Notes under the pieces: model-generated
Databases searched by the model: none
Seen by the model: the letters and a program-made list of their open reading frames with translations, nothing else
Told to the model about the DNA's origin: nothing
In this document: positions 35,215-46,774 of the stretch, piece after piece
Position numbering within the stretch: position 1 is the first letter of the stretch
Layout of the letters: each line of letters starts with the position of its first letter
Origin: Echinostoma caproni
Taxonomy: Eukaryota > Platyhelminthes > Trematoda > Plagiorchiida > Echinostomatidae
Length of the DNA: 64,000 nt
NCBI GenBank assembly: GCA_900618425.1
Contig: UZAN01039523.1
Span: forward strand, 1-64,000
Direction of reading: 5' to 3'
Made by a program: the position numbers and the translations under genes

Positions 35215-35335
35215 AAAGTACTGGAAATCGGCTTCGTCCTGGTTGGGAATTGTCAAGATTCGAACATTCGGGTCAGTATTTCAAACATGTACACCTCAGC
35301 CACCCAGTCATCACCGAGTGCGAATGGTTTAAGCA
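35215..35335 (-). mobile_element. tRNA-derived SINE with decayed hammerhead (copy 5)
   Basis: The minus strand reads A-box-like TGGCTGAGGTGTACATG, B box GTTCGAATC, then CCCAACCAGGACGAAG (stem II arm, loop, arm and GA) and TCCAGTACTTTC (the 3' stem I region). Stem II of type TCCC/GGA is what I expect for the family ancestor. The core CTGATGA is lost. Confidence 0.6.
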
Positions 35336-35799
35336 GTTAGGAGTAATAAACTTGGAATACTTCATTTGATTTTAGCAGGCACCAGGAACTGTTCTTTCTC
35401 TTAGGTGTGGATGTCACTCTTTTAGAGGTCGTTAAGGTCCACTAGTTGAATTTGTTTATAGGAAAAACATCCACAGTGCCTGGTGGATGTGAATAATCCA
35501 ATGGATTATTCCAAATATAATACTCATGATGATTCAGCCTATTCATATCCTCCCGTCTCCCTCTAGATTGTGTGACATTGCTTGTGAAATTGATTGTTTT
35601 GCATACGATGTCAACTACTTTTGGTAACCTGCAACATCTGAGAGACATTTAACTTTGATGTTAAAATACCGCAATATCTGAGTTATCAGAAGACATGCTA
35701 TTACTTAATTGGATACAATGAATTTTGTCATCTAATGAGCCAATGAAACGTAAAGAGCAAACCTGGGGGGCACTTAACAGCTGCTTCGATCTGGTTTGG

Positions 35800-35960
35800 C
35801 CTCACCAACAGTGCAAACCCGTCGACCCAACTGGTGTCTTTTATGGTTCAATCCCGATTTGAGTCGATTATTTCACATTATTGATAAGACTCAACAAATC
35901 AAAACAGCTGTTCAGTGCTTCCCAGTTTTTCCGTTCTCGTTGCATTTGCTCTTTATAGGA
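35800..35960 (+). mobile_element. tRNA-derived SINE with decayed hammerhead (copy 6)
   Basis: A B box GGTTCAATCCC (about 35845) is followed at 35874-35917 by a hammerhead relic. It has CACATT, TTGATAA in place of the core, GACTC, CAAA in place of GAAA, a perfect palindromic stem III ACAGCTGT, T at the cleavage position, and CAGTG. The 3' flank CTTCCCAGTTTTTC matches copies 3 and 4. It lies about 0.5 kb from copy 5, in opposite orientation. Confidence 0.6.
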
Positions 35961-36059
35961 CAAAGGTCACAAATCAATCACAACCAATTCCTCTATTACT
36001 TTCATGTAATTAAATATGAATAAAACTGTGATCACTATATTCCGGGATTCGCTTGAAAG

Positions 36060-36362
36060 TTACCCAGCTGGTACGAGAGGTGCCCAACACAAAAAATCTT
36101 AGTGCTGTTAGAGAACTGCACAAACTCTCCCAACTAAACCCGATAAGCAAACTGGTATCGTTGTGATGGATCATATAGTAGACATTTCGAAATCGTCAAC
36201 CTCATTACACGGTGAATCTGAGTTCAACCGAAACGGGTCACAGTATGACGGAATCCAGAACACGGAACATAAAATACAGGGCGTTTCTAACGATCCAGAG
36301 ACCCAGGGTGTTTATCAGTGAGCTGTGGATTTCAACGTAGCTCATCTACCCACCCTGGGTTT
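36060..36362 (+). mobile_element. Penelope-like element fragment (N-terminal RT region)
   Basis: One frame carries AVRELHKLSQ and the next carries PTKPDKQTGIVVMDHIVDIS (36140-36190), followed by EFNRNGSQYDGIQNTEHKIQ. The KPDKxxGIVVM signature precedes the RT fingers in Penelope-like elements. The order and a frameshift between the two frames fit a decayed copy. No palm or GIY-YIG part follows. Confidence 0.62.
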
Positions 36363-37147
36363 CCACATTGACTAACGTACTCCTAAAACGGCATAGAAAA
36401 CCGCACACCAAGCATTTTATTGAATGTAATATCAATTGTACTGTACGTTGCGGAAATACAAAAGGAAAAGTGGCTGCAAAGTGTTCTTTGAATAGTGATT
36501 TGACTTCTTTTTGTGTAGGAGATTACTTAACTCAATTTCATCGATTACATGTGAACTTTAAACTCCGTGTTAGATGATGAGCCTGCCTTGGGCAAATGAA
36601 TAAACGGCGCTGTAACGTCACAGATGCTGGAATATACGATACTTTCCTATGTGTCGGTTGTTTTGTGTCTTGCGACGAAGTAAGCACATGATGAACTGTC
36701 CGGGGAAACAAAATGAATCAGAACGTTCGAGTAATATTGATAAACTTAGGTGGATGGCGGGGGACACATGTCCCTTCAGAAGTAACCATCAATACTTTGG
36801 GATGTCAAGTTATTTCTGAGTGGTCCTTAGAGTATAAACATAAAACAGACTTTTCTAAAAGAATAATACGATAATATGGGATACCTAATTTACCCATATT
36901 TGAATCGTTTTCTCTTTGCCACGTTTTCTAATGGAACAAAATGTTTGAGATACAGTTGTGCACCTAAATTTCGAGTGAAATCTAAACTGCACGTTCTCAG
37001 CTGCTATACATGGATCTAGTGTCTCTACTTGTGTATTTTAATGGCTGTGAATTAATTTATGTCTTGAACACTGTATACGGTGACACATAGAAATTCATTC
37101 CGTCAATTATCTCAACAAATTTTGGAGCACATTCTGGAGTGTTTGTT

Positions 37148-37605
37148 GAACAAAGAGTGGCGAGCAAGCTCGTTTTCAGTGAGTCGTAGTCATGCCAATA
37201 CATCACAATCACTATCATGCTGTTTGTATGGGTATCAGTATTCAAATTAAAAAAAAATTATAAAACACCAATTAAGTAATTTGAGGAGAGAAAAATTTAT
37301 ATCATAAGAATTTGCCTGCATAAACTCCATCTGTCTGCCCACCACACACAACATATCCCGAGATGTCCCAAATATGAGACCTAACAATTATGTGATCAAT
37401 GGGAATTCCATATCTGGTCAGAAAACGAGATTATCCCCTATAATGTTCACCTATCCACGTATAATGTTAGTTTTCCCCTGACCAAAACAATTTTTTGGGT
37501 TTCATAGTCAAATACTGATACATATTTAAACAGGATGATATTTACCGTGATGTATTTGTATTACTACAAATCACCGAAAACGAGCTTGTTCGCCACTCTT
37601 TGTTC
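37148..37605 (+). mobile_element. Foldback/MITE-like element with long inverted ends, copy E (complete)
   Basis: The left end GAACAAAGAGTGGCGAGCAA and the right end, read in reverse, GAACAAAGAGTGGCGAACAA continue together as near-perfect inverted repeats for about 33 bp. They then stay alignable at lower identity for about 110 bp on each side. The internal part contains ATATCCCGAGATGTCCC. There is no coding capacity and no clear target-site duplication. Copies D and F show it is a dispersed family. Confidence 0.72.
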
Positions 37606-39991
37606 TATTTGAAATGTGCGCTGTTGTACTGTTTAGACTATGTTTGATGAATTCCGTTACGCAACCCACACGTAAAATCCTGAGGTTTACAAGGAACTCG
37701 GTGACATCTGTTGCAAAATACCCCACAATAAAGGATCTAAATGTCGTTCTTCTTTTGGCTTTCGGATCATTGTTGCTCATTCGTAATGCTAAGAGTTTGG
37801 CAATCGGTGATGCGTTATTGAACTGATTATATGATACTATCTTGTGCACCCAAAGTTCCACTTTTCGCTTCTAGATTTAGAAGCCATTGTCTACATTTAC
37901 GAGACTGAACACCCGGGGTTGAAAACCTGATGTGGTATATAGAGTTTTCCGTCATCGATTACGGAGAGAAAACTAAATGTCAATTTGTTTGCAACATGCA
38001 TTTGCGTTCGGTCTTTATGGACTGTTATATATTAGCCGAAAAGCTCACGAATCCGTCAAAAACTAATGCTTTTTGATGGGTAAATGGTTGAGAGTGAACA
38101 GTTTTCAAGTTCCTCGTCAGATACGTCCAAAGGAAGGAGGAGAGTTGAATAAATTATCGCAACTTACTACAGAGAAAACAAAGGACGATTTCACACCAAA
38201 AATTTAAAAGTCATTCAACTGTCAAGAATGTGACCGATCATAAGTGAGCGTTAAAGATTACCCATTATTTGTTGTCCCAACTAATTGATTATCTATACAT
38301 TCGGATACATTTTAGATGCGAATGAACGGGTTAAGATGAGAGGCAGTTCTGTAGGCGCGTGTCGTGACTCATTTCCGATCAACCGAATGAGTGTTGTTCA
38401 GAGTGTCAGAATAAGCATCAGTACCTGCGCGCATGAGTAGGTGCATAGCACTATCCCGAAAACGCATTCTCCATTGTTCCCCGTTCAAAGAGAGAAAGAA
38501 ATTCAAACTCACCTTTGACGAAGTGTAAACTTGTTATATTAAACCCAATGGTTACTCTTTAGTTAGCGGTTCATCATCATGGTCTAGGCCAACCACTACT
38601 GATGAAATTGGAGTATCCGCTAAATTGTGAGCAATTCCATTATCAGATTATAAACTAATCAGAAATATTACCGATCTAAAGACTCAGTGAAGCTTGTTTT
38701 TTATTATTCGGCAAAAATATTTACCTCAATATAAATTTTGTTGCCTATATGAACCCACAAAGCGACTCGTTGCTTCAGTTTCTATTAGACTGTATAGTGG
38801 TTTTAAATGCGTTCATTAATGTAGGTATGCTAAATTGCATTTAGTGACATGTTCATGTTTTTGTTGTCGTCGTTATGGATAATATCACCTGTGGGGATTC
38901 AGATTTTTACGTAATGTGAGCTGCATTTTAGGAGGATTTATATTCGCAAATAACTTTACTCATATAAGACCAAGCTGGTTAAAGCCTACTACGACGACTT
39001 ATTATTTTACGCATCTGTTATTGTAGAAATCAAATATTGAAATCTATTTAGCTTGAGAATAATGATTACTGTCATCATTGGTAATTTACGGTACCATAAC
39101 ATATCAAATCATTTATTGAACGATTTACTGGTATCAGCTAAATGCATTTGCCATTCCATTTATGGGTCAATTAGACATTACCTATTCACGTCAAGCTTTA
39201 TGCACCCAATGTCGAATTCTCGTCAGTCTACGACATGTGAGTCTAGCTGAATTGGAAAAACTAGAGCTCACTAGTAGTCGGTTGTAGATAAGATACCTGT
39301 TGTACGACTGAGCCCGAAGCGACATAGATAAGGCATGCAAAGAAACCGAATTGGCAGAATTTCTTCAAAATGAAAGTGAAAATAAATACACATTTTCTGT
39401 TTGGATGAATCTCCAATCCAAGCGAATAGTAAACAATGAGATTTTTAAGTTCAAGACAAATTCCAAAAACTGAACACAAACCCATGTGAATAACGTATAA
39501 CTTATCTGCTTGACAAGAAAAAGGAACGCGTTCCTTTTACCACCGGTTCATTGATTTTGGGGATTTTCTTTTCAGTATTTCCACTGTTCATCGCGATACA
39601 CCGTTTTACCGTGATTAAATATTCTGCAGTTTTCTTATTCTAGATCTGATTTACTCCAATAGCTTATCACTGAATATATATTTAATACAGTATGTACACT
39701 CTTTTTCGATGACACGTTGGTTTTAGATTCAATTATTAACTAGCAACGTTCGTTTCATCACTGATCTCTTGGATTTGTCATTCTTAAGACTTTGAGGGCC
39801 ATTTGATTTTATCTTCTTATTTGCACACTTACGGCTGAACCAGCTTGCTGCGGACATGCTTGTATTTATCGACAATTTCCGTTTATACCTGAAGGACGGA
39901 GTTTGCACCGGAAAGAAAGCAGGTGGTAAGGACTGTCAGGACTGGACTCTCAAAATTTCGGATTGGGACTCCAAACCGTTACCGGGCACTG
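37606..39991. other. No recognisable gene
   Basis: Open frames at 37571-37861 (minus) and 37614-37826 (plus) overlap and run into the end of the MITE-like element. Neither has a motif I know. Confidence 0.45.
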
Positions 39992-40063
39992 GGCACTCTT
40001 GGTGGTCTTGGGTGAGGGTTTCAATATTTGGGAGATCGGTAATTCCCAACCCCCAAGAGTGCC
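39992..40063 (+). ncRNA. Candidate microRNA-like hairpin
   Basis: A 72-base hairpin has about 19 pairs. The lower stem is GGCACTCTTGG/CCAAGAGTGCC (11 bp, perfect), then a one-base mismatch, GGT/ACC and three G-C pairs with small bulges, and a loop of about 30 bases. Size and shape suit a microRNA precursor. Only expression data could show whether it is transcribed. Confidence 0.35.
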
Positions 40064-41224
40064 TGTTGCCTCTTAACAATCAAATGGGCCAATTCAAGCT
40101 TGCTACCGTAAAAGCCATTCAATGATATTTGCACAACGGCATTGACTGCCCATTACTTCATTCGCATTCTGTACTCTCTCTTCATAATTCATACTTTTGC
40201 ACATAAAACATTACTAGTACTTCCAACGGCTCATTTTTATGGCCTCTAGTTTCAATGTTAATAAAGGGTTAGAAATTTTTAGAAATGGTTTAAACCATGT
40301 AAAAGCCCTATCTGCCTCTCTTTGATACATCAAATCAGAGACAGATTTATTAAAAATTAGGCCGAATTCTTTTGTCTTATTTTAACTTCGCCTGCCCCAA
40401 TCAGCGGTCACTAACCGATTTTCTTAACGCTCAGGATATGGTCCCATCCCACTTTCTCACTCTTTTAGGCACACTGGTGAAATTGACATCCTTTTTGTGT
40501 ACCAGCTAGCTCTAAAACACTTCTCTTCCACAGTCCCTGTTGCAGGCATCCTCGTGGTTTACCTTTAATGGGATCCTGTTGCCTCTCTTGCCTAAAATAT
40601 CAATATAGTAGCGCAGGGAGCACTTTTACAATGATCAACATTGGTGTTTAAGCGCATTTTTGTAAAAATGAAAAAGAGAAATGGATGGAACGACTTCTTC
40701 CATTTCTGCCAAATTCTGTGCATTCGTTGTAGCAGATTATATGGAACGGATTTTGGTTTCTACGTGGATAGATAACAATACCACGGAACTGCATTGTAGG
40801 CGCGGAAAGGATACACCGCACAGTTATACAATTAGATAATGACCTCCAGTTTCATGATGTTGAACAGTGCTGCCCAAATAATCCTAGTTTCCAGCGGAGC
40901 GTTTAAACTCCTTCCTAATAAACCACGAATAACGGTTCTCATGGCATATTGTCATCAGTTTTACTGCTTGTTGCTGTTGGTATGATCAATGTCTTTACTG
41001 TTCTGTTTAATACATCCGTTTACACGTGTCATACCTGTGATTTGTACAGATCCATGACGGCTATCTTCATTCATTAACCTAATTAATTACCAATTTCAGC
41101 GAACCATGTTTGTCTCTTTGTTTCCCCAATCATTGGATTCTATATGCACAAAGTTGTGTCATTCTCAAATATCTAATCTATTGAGAAAATTAGTTTGCCT
41201 AAGCAACGACGAAAGAAAAACAAA
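40064..41224. other. No recognisable gene
   Basis: AT-rich sequence without a defensible exon or repeat. Confidence 0.45.
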
Positions 41225-41230
41225 ACAAAC

Positions 41231-41298
41231 CACAATGCGTTGGTGACAAAGTTTCGACCCACTTCGAAGGCCTTTCTCAAGTCTTGAAACGAATTGTG
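41231..41298 (-). ncRNA. Hammerhead-like hairpin of Penelope type
   Basis: On the minus strand the arms CACAATTCGTT and AACGCATTGTG pair at 10 of 11 positions (stem I). They enclose CTTGAGA (a changed CTGATGA), a short arm pair GGCC/GGTC, GAAAC, TTT and GTC. Order and spacing follow the hammerhead layout of Penelope-like element ends. The core is mutated, so activity is doubtful. No element coding sequence is next to it. Confidence 0.45.
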
Positions 41299-41299
41299 T

Positions 41300-43280
41300 T
41301 TTGATGTTTTCGTTCATCGTGGATAAGACTAGCTAATTTCCTCAACAATCTTGAGCACGACGCCAAACTGTTTCAGTGAGGTGCTCTCCATCCATAGATC
41401 TTGTGTGATTAACATTTTCCGGTTTATTCTTTGCATATACGAAGAACAAATCCACTTTGAAGTCGTCCCAAACATGGGTGTATTCTTTGTACTGTATTAT
41501 ATTCCAGCTTTAGAGAGCTATGTACAAGCTTTCAGCCAAAAAATCATCATGTAACTAAATTCCTGGACACCACTGCACTATCTGTGGGGGGCTTTAGTGG
41601 TTCTCAGTCCGCCTTTGACTTTGTTTCCCCATCCCATCCTCTTGCGTTAACTGGAACACACTTAACTGTCCCAAGAACCTTGTGAGGTGACTGGGTGACC
41701 ACGTTATAAGAATAATTCATTGCACTAACGATTGGTTACGAGCACATCCAATACTATCGTGATAAATACGAAAATTCTCAAAGGGAGTAATTCACTTACC
41801 ATTGTTGATTTCCACCATGATTTACCCCTCATGAAGTGCTCCAGCTTAGCTGAGAATGTGTCTACCTTAAATCTCCATGAGACATCAAACCAAATTCTTT
41901 CAAAAGATTTCCAGCAATCTGTCACTTATTAAAGATATTTCTGCTCAATACGTAACGACCCCTAGTTTATCAAAACGCTTCAAATAAAGACTTACATTTA
42001 CCTGCTTCTACCTGTGGCCCTTCCGTTATATATACTTAAAAGTAACCATCGGCAAACGTCAGAGGTAAACATCCCATATTTACAAAGGGGCGCATAAACT
42101 GTGATGACTATCGATTTATATATGAAAGCCCCAATGTATTACTGCCAGACAAGAAATAACCTTTAATTCGGTTCATCAATCAACTTTCTTATTTATGTTA
42201 CTCGGTAACTTTTAAGGTCTTCTAAAAAGATCTTAAAGGTTTTTGCAGCGAAATATCGATTATCAGTCTTGTATACGTCATACTTCTCCTTGAACTATCC
42301 ATTCAGCGTTTACACAGCGATTTATCCCAGTTTCAACGTCGCACTTTCCGCCCATGGCCTCCTACCCCTCCAGAAATTCTACGTTTTCTTGGTTAGCTCT
42401 AATACACAGAAATTGCTTTGAGTTTCTTTGTATTTTCACAGTATCTTTTGAAGGATAATTTTTAAACACTCAAGGTTTCCCTTCATTCTGATAAGTTGAC
42501 GTAAAACTTTTGGCTAAACTGCCTTAGGTTGTCTATGCAAAAGCCTAAAGAAACACAAAAAGTGTGATAAGGTGGACGTCAGCTCAGATGTCCTGCAATG
42601 ACATTTGGTGCGTCATTGGTGAATGATTCACTCTGCATCGTTGAAGCAAGCCACCAAGAATTGGTCTGTGTCAAACCGTTGAAAACGAGAACCAGTTTGC
42701 TGTTGTTAGCCTGCGGTGCTTCATTCTAAAATACTACTTCATTTTTAATAGATTTCCGTTTTTCGGACAAAAGTAGAAATCAATCAACTTTTAAACCCCT
42801 TCAGCCGTAAACATTATCTTAAGTCTGTTTACAAAATCTGTTTTTCATCAGCTACAGTAATTAATAAGCTTAATAGGTTGTCTTTATCGAACATTATTAC
42901 TGGAATTTTGGTGGTTGAAGTGTTTTGAGATCAATGAAGCTTAGGCACTAACTAAAAGGTTTACCAAGTTAATAATTTTACCTGTGAATCAAGGTAGGGC
43001 ATTATCTGAAACCTTAAAAAGTGGGGTGCGAGTTGGAATAAGGATAAACTTGTTATTGTTTCTTTGTACCTGATCCTATACTATTAAAAAAACATGAAAT
43101 AAATGTGTTCTCTATTGAATTTTACTGATATAAATGCTCGAAATAAATCTGTTATCAGTTTGCAGGCTAGTGCAAATTGTAGTGCGAACGCTTGTGAACA
43201 CTAGAAGAAGCGCTGAGTTGGATGCATCGTCGAGAGCTAGGCAAAGTGACCGAATGTATGAAAGAAAAACAGAATGTAGC
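41300..43280. other. No recognisable gene
   Basis: Short unfamiliar frames only. Confidence 0.45.
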
Positions 43281-43282
43281 CT

Positions 43283-43515
43283 ACACAGAGTGATGCAGAA
43301 GACCGTTCTGAGTAATTCGTAGTCACACCAATGAATTACAATATATATCTCAATAAATATGTATCATTTCTCAAATATTAGAATTTTTTATGGAAAAGGA
43401 GAATTAACATTATGCATTGTTTGAGGCTAATTTCGTTTCTGTATCGGACCTTGGATTCTAAATGCTCAAATAGTTGTTTGTTAAGTTATCCTATCGTCAA
43501 GACTACTCGGAATAA
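43283..43515 (-). mobile_element. Foldback/MITE-like repeat, copy F (partial, reversed)
   Basis: ACACAGAGTGATGC...TTCGTAGTCACACCAAT matches the terminal part of copy E. The following AACATTATGCA, GGCTAATTTCGT and ACTCGGAATAAGG match the body of copies D and E read in reverse. The other end is missing. Confidence 0.6.
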
Positions 43516-43644
43516 GGTGCAGACTTAGCGGGCCTGGAGAACTCACGGGTTTGCACAAATTGGTTTCGGGAGCACAAAACGAAACTATGTGGGTTGTTTT
43601 AATAAATGGTTCGAAAAACAATTTTTAGGTGTATACATTTCAAC

Positions 43645-43725
43645 AGTTCAAGTCAAGTCAAGTCAAGTATTTGCTTTATGCACCCCGAAAGGTGGATATT
43701 CAGTTACTACAAGAGTTTTTCGTTA
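43645..43725 (-). mobile_element. Truncated LINE 3' end with TTGAC tail
   Basis: Read on the minus strand, TGAATATCCACCTTTCGGGG and TGCATAAAGC lead to four tandem TTGAC units. The same 3' end closes the LINE that starts about 0.5 kb further on. Confidence 0.65.
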
Positions 43726-44242
43726 AATGTGGTCATCTCTAAACATTCTGAAAGAGTGAAACTTTATTTTGGCTTTTAACATAATATGAAACAAAATAAA
43801 CTGATATGTGCTTTTGTGATTATTCGCATTCATCATGAAGAGAAACTGAGAAAAAACTGCACCAGTCTAGCATTAACCCATCTCATGATTTGATTATCAC
43901 GTACATCATTACGTTCATAATTTTGAAAACATTCACTGGATATATTTGTTCATCCAATTCTTGATTTTACCTTTTCTTTGGGGAAAAAGTGTGAAATACT
44001 TTTAATGAAATTCATTGTTTCAGAATAACAAATGCTTCGTAATATGCATACATTTTGAAGTTATGACCTTCACTAAATACCTTGAAAAAAGGGTGAAATC
44101 ATTGCATATTTAATATCTATCACTGGTTATGCATATTTCATGTTCCCACTAGAGTGTAACAGACGCGGGTTCTAAACGCGGAACTGGAATTTCTACTTGG
44201 AGGCCACTCCGTATGAAATAAGCAACGTTCAATTATATTTTA

Positions 44243-46720
44243 ATCAGGCCAAGTCAAGTAAACGAATGGCTGTATACACCTCGGAAGGTGGATATTCAGC
44301 AACCACGAAACCAGTGTTTCAACTAAAAAGAAGAAAAACAATATAATACAGCAACTAAAGGACGTGAAAAAGGACAGCAACATCAAAAACCAATGGCATA
44401 CCCTGGTGTTTATGATTTATTTAGTTTAGTAACTGTGCGCAGATTTCCTGCAACGAGTTCATGGTTTGTTAGAAATCTGGCGAGATAAGGGGCAATAGAC
44501 CGCCTGTAAGCTTCAGTGCGTGTCTTCTTATGTTTGTGAGTGGAACGGGTGGATGAGTGAGAAAGACAATGACTAAGGGCGGAATAAAGAGGATGGGAAA
44601 TATCAGATAAAATATTGGTGGAGAATGTTTTACAGGACTTGATGTGATGTGTCACCGCATACTGTACTAGATGTTTCCGTGGTATGAGACTGCAAACTGA
44701 CAGAAATTTGAGGGATCAAGAAATGAGTTTGAGGTTTTTGTTAAAGAGACCAGGGAGGAAAACAGAGGACCCATAAAGCCAGTGAGGCAAAACGCACGCA
44801 AAAAACAAAACGCCTTATGAGCTGGTTTGGAATGGAGAGTGATTTAAGACATAAAACATAAAACGTGAGCCTCCTAACCTTCAGAAAAACGGCACTAACA
44901 CAGTCAGATCAGGTGAGGTTACGGTTGAAAATAACCCCAAGATATTTGACAGACGGTTTTCGTTCCATCTAGTCACTGAGGATAAATAAAGGCGGGCTGG
45001 CATTTGATAATTCATAATAATTTTCCTCTTTCCGAAAGGACAAAATTACGTTATTACATTTATGGGGGTTCATGTGGATCTTCCTTTGTTGCGATCTTTT
45101 AACTATTTCTGACACGTCCTCTTGTAGAGTGGTTTGAAATGATGAGTTAAGGTAGGGAAGTCCGAGGATTATATCGTCTGTTTACCCAATAAGAAGACAA
45201 GAATTGCTCACAGGCATAGGTAAAATGTAAGCAGAAAAAAGAAAATGGGATAAAATAGCTCCTTACAGTACGCATTGTGAGGAGGGCAGTAGTGAAGAAA
45301 TACAACCTTTGTAGCGTGTGAACTGCTGACGGTTGGAGAAATAATTGGCCAAGAGGTCAATCGTAGAAGGTTGAACTCGGCCCAAATAGAGGGTCTTTAG
45401 CTATATTTGTCGATCAATTGTGTTTGAAGCATCAATGTAGTCAAGGAAGCATATGCGTACAACCTTGCTTTTCTTATCTAGGTTGAATAAAACAAAGTGG
45501 GACAGGGAAGCAAGGGCATGCAGGGTACCGCGGCAATGGGTGTATGTAAACTGATTCGATTCACCAATATTGAACTATCTAGACAGGGTCTTAATGAGAA
45601 GCCTCTCAAACACCTTCAAAACAACTGAGGTGCAGGCAATGGGCCGGAATTTTGAGGATCCTTTCTTCGATACAGGGGTGGTAGATGCTATTCTCCATCG
45701 GTCGGGTATTCGTTGATGTGAAATACAAGTTTTAAAAAGTTCACTCAGTACAGGGGAAGAGAAGGCAGCACATTCTGTCAGGACAACGAGTGAGAGTCCT
45801 TCGGAGCCGCAGGACTTTAAATGATTTAATCGAGCCAACTCTTGATAACTATCGACAGGTGCAACTCTGGTGACTGGATCAGTCGTGTTTACTTCATATC
45901 CATAAGATAGAGCAGTGAGAACGGTTCCGCTGTTGGTGAAACTGTGATTCAGTCCACTGCAGCACGTGCGCGGTGTTAGGTTTTGATGCTAGATATTCGC
46001 ATGAGGGCTTGCCAGGTTTCACCACTATTTTTGTTGTCATGCGGAGCACAGGCGTATAAAGAATTTAGCCTTCGAAGTTTAGCCCGGATGGATTTATAAA
46101 AACAGCGTACCTCTTCGCGTTCATGTATTTTGAAGGCACGCTCTTTTCTACGACGGAGTTGTTTTACGCGTCGGGTGGAGAATCGATCGGGGCGAAGATA
46201 AATTGTCTCCGAGGCAGAATAAACATCGTAGCAAAAGTTTAAGTAGCTTGTTAGTTGATCACAGAAAACGGAAGGGTTGGGACCAGAAAACAAAGTAAGG
46301 TCGGAGTGTCTGATTATTTGCCTTAACATCATGAAATTTGCGATCATGACTTCGAGTAAAGAGACGATGGTTCGTTCTGCTAAAGATGGTGGAGGAAAAC
46401 TTCAACATAGAATGATCAGACGTTACCAGTTCTACAAGAAATAAATTGGGAAGGTTGATAAACCCAAATCCAGATGTGCATCAAGCCTAGTGGAAAAGAT
46501 AATGTTTTGAACACTTAAAGTGGTTAAGAAACGGGTACCGGAATTATTGAAGTCACCACCAGTGATACATACTGAAGTATCTACATATTCAATCGGTGTA
46601 GTTGAAAGAAAATATTTACTATTGGTAGGTTTGTCTGTTCAACTCAACGACCGACAACAAGAACTGAGATTATCCTCAAAGTTGAAATGAAAGTGAATTC
46701 TATTCAGATAGCACATATAT
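44243..46720 (-). mobile_element. Decayed CR1-like non-LTR retrotransposon (LINE A)
   Basis: From 5' to 3' on the minus strand there is the C-terminal half of an APE endonuclease, with GDFN at 46546-46557 and SDH at 46412-46420 in different frames. A basic linker follows (45976-46347), then RT fingers with RWRIASTTPVSKKGSSKFRP (45575-45838), palm motif A FLDYIDASNTIDRQ (near 45430), motif B CVL*GAILSHFLFSAY, and motif C reading *TDD (45173-45184). The C-terminal TRTEAYRRSIAPYLARFLTN is in 44410-44655, and the TTGAC tail is near 44243. A stop replaces the Tyr of the catalytic YADD and several frameshifts occur, so it is inactive. Confidence 0.82.
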
Positions 46721-46750
46721 CAGGATAATTATTTGGAGGTTGGAAGTTAG

Positions 46751-46772
46751 TAATAATGATAATAATAATAAA
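46751..46772. repeat. (TAA)n microsatellite
   Basis: Short TAATAATGATAATAATAATA tract. Confidence 0.85.
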
Positions 46773-46774
46773 AT

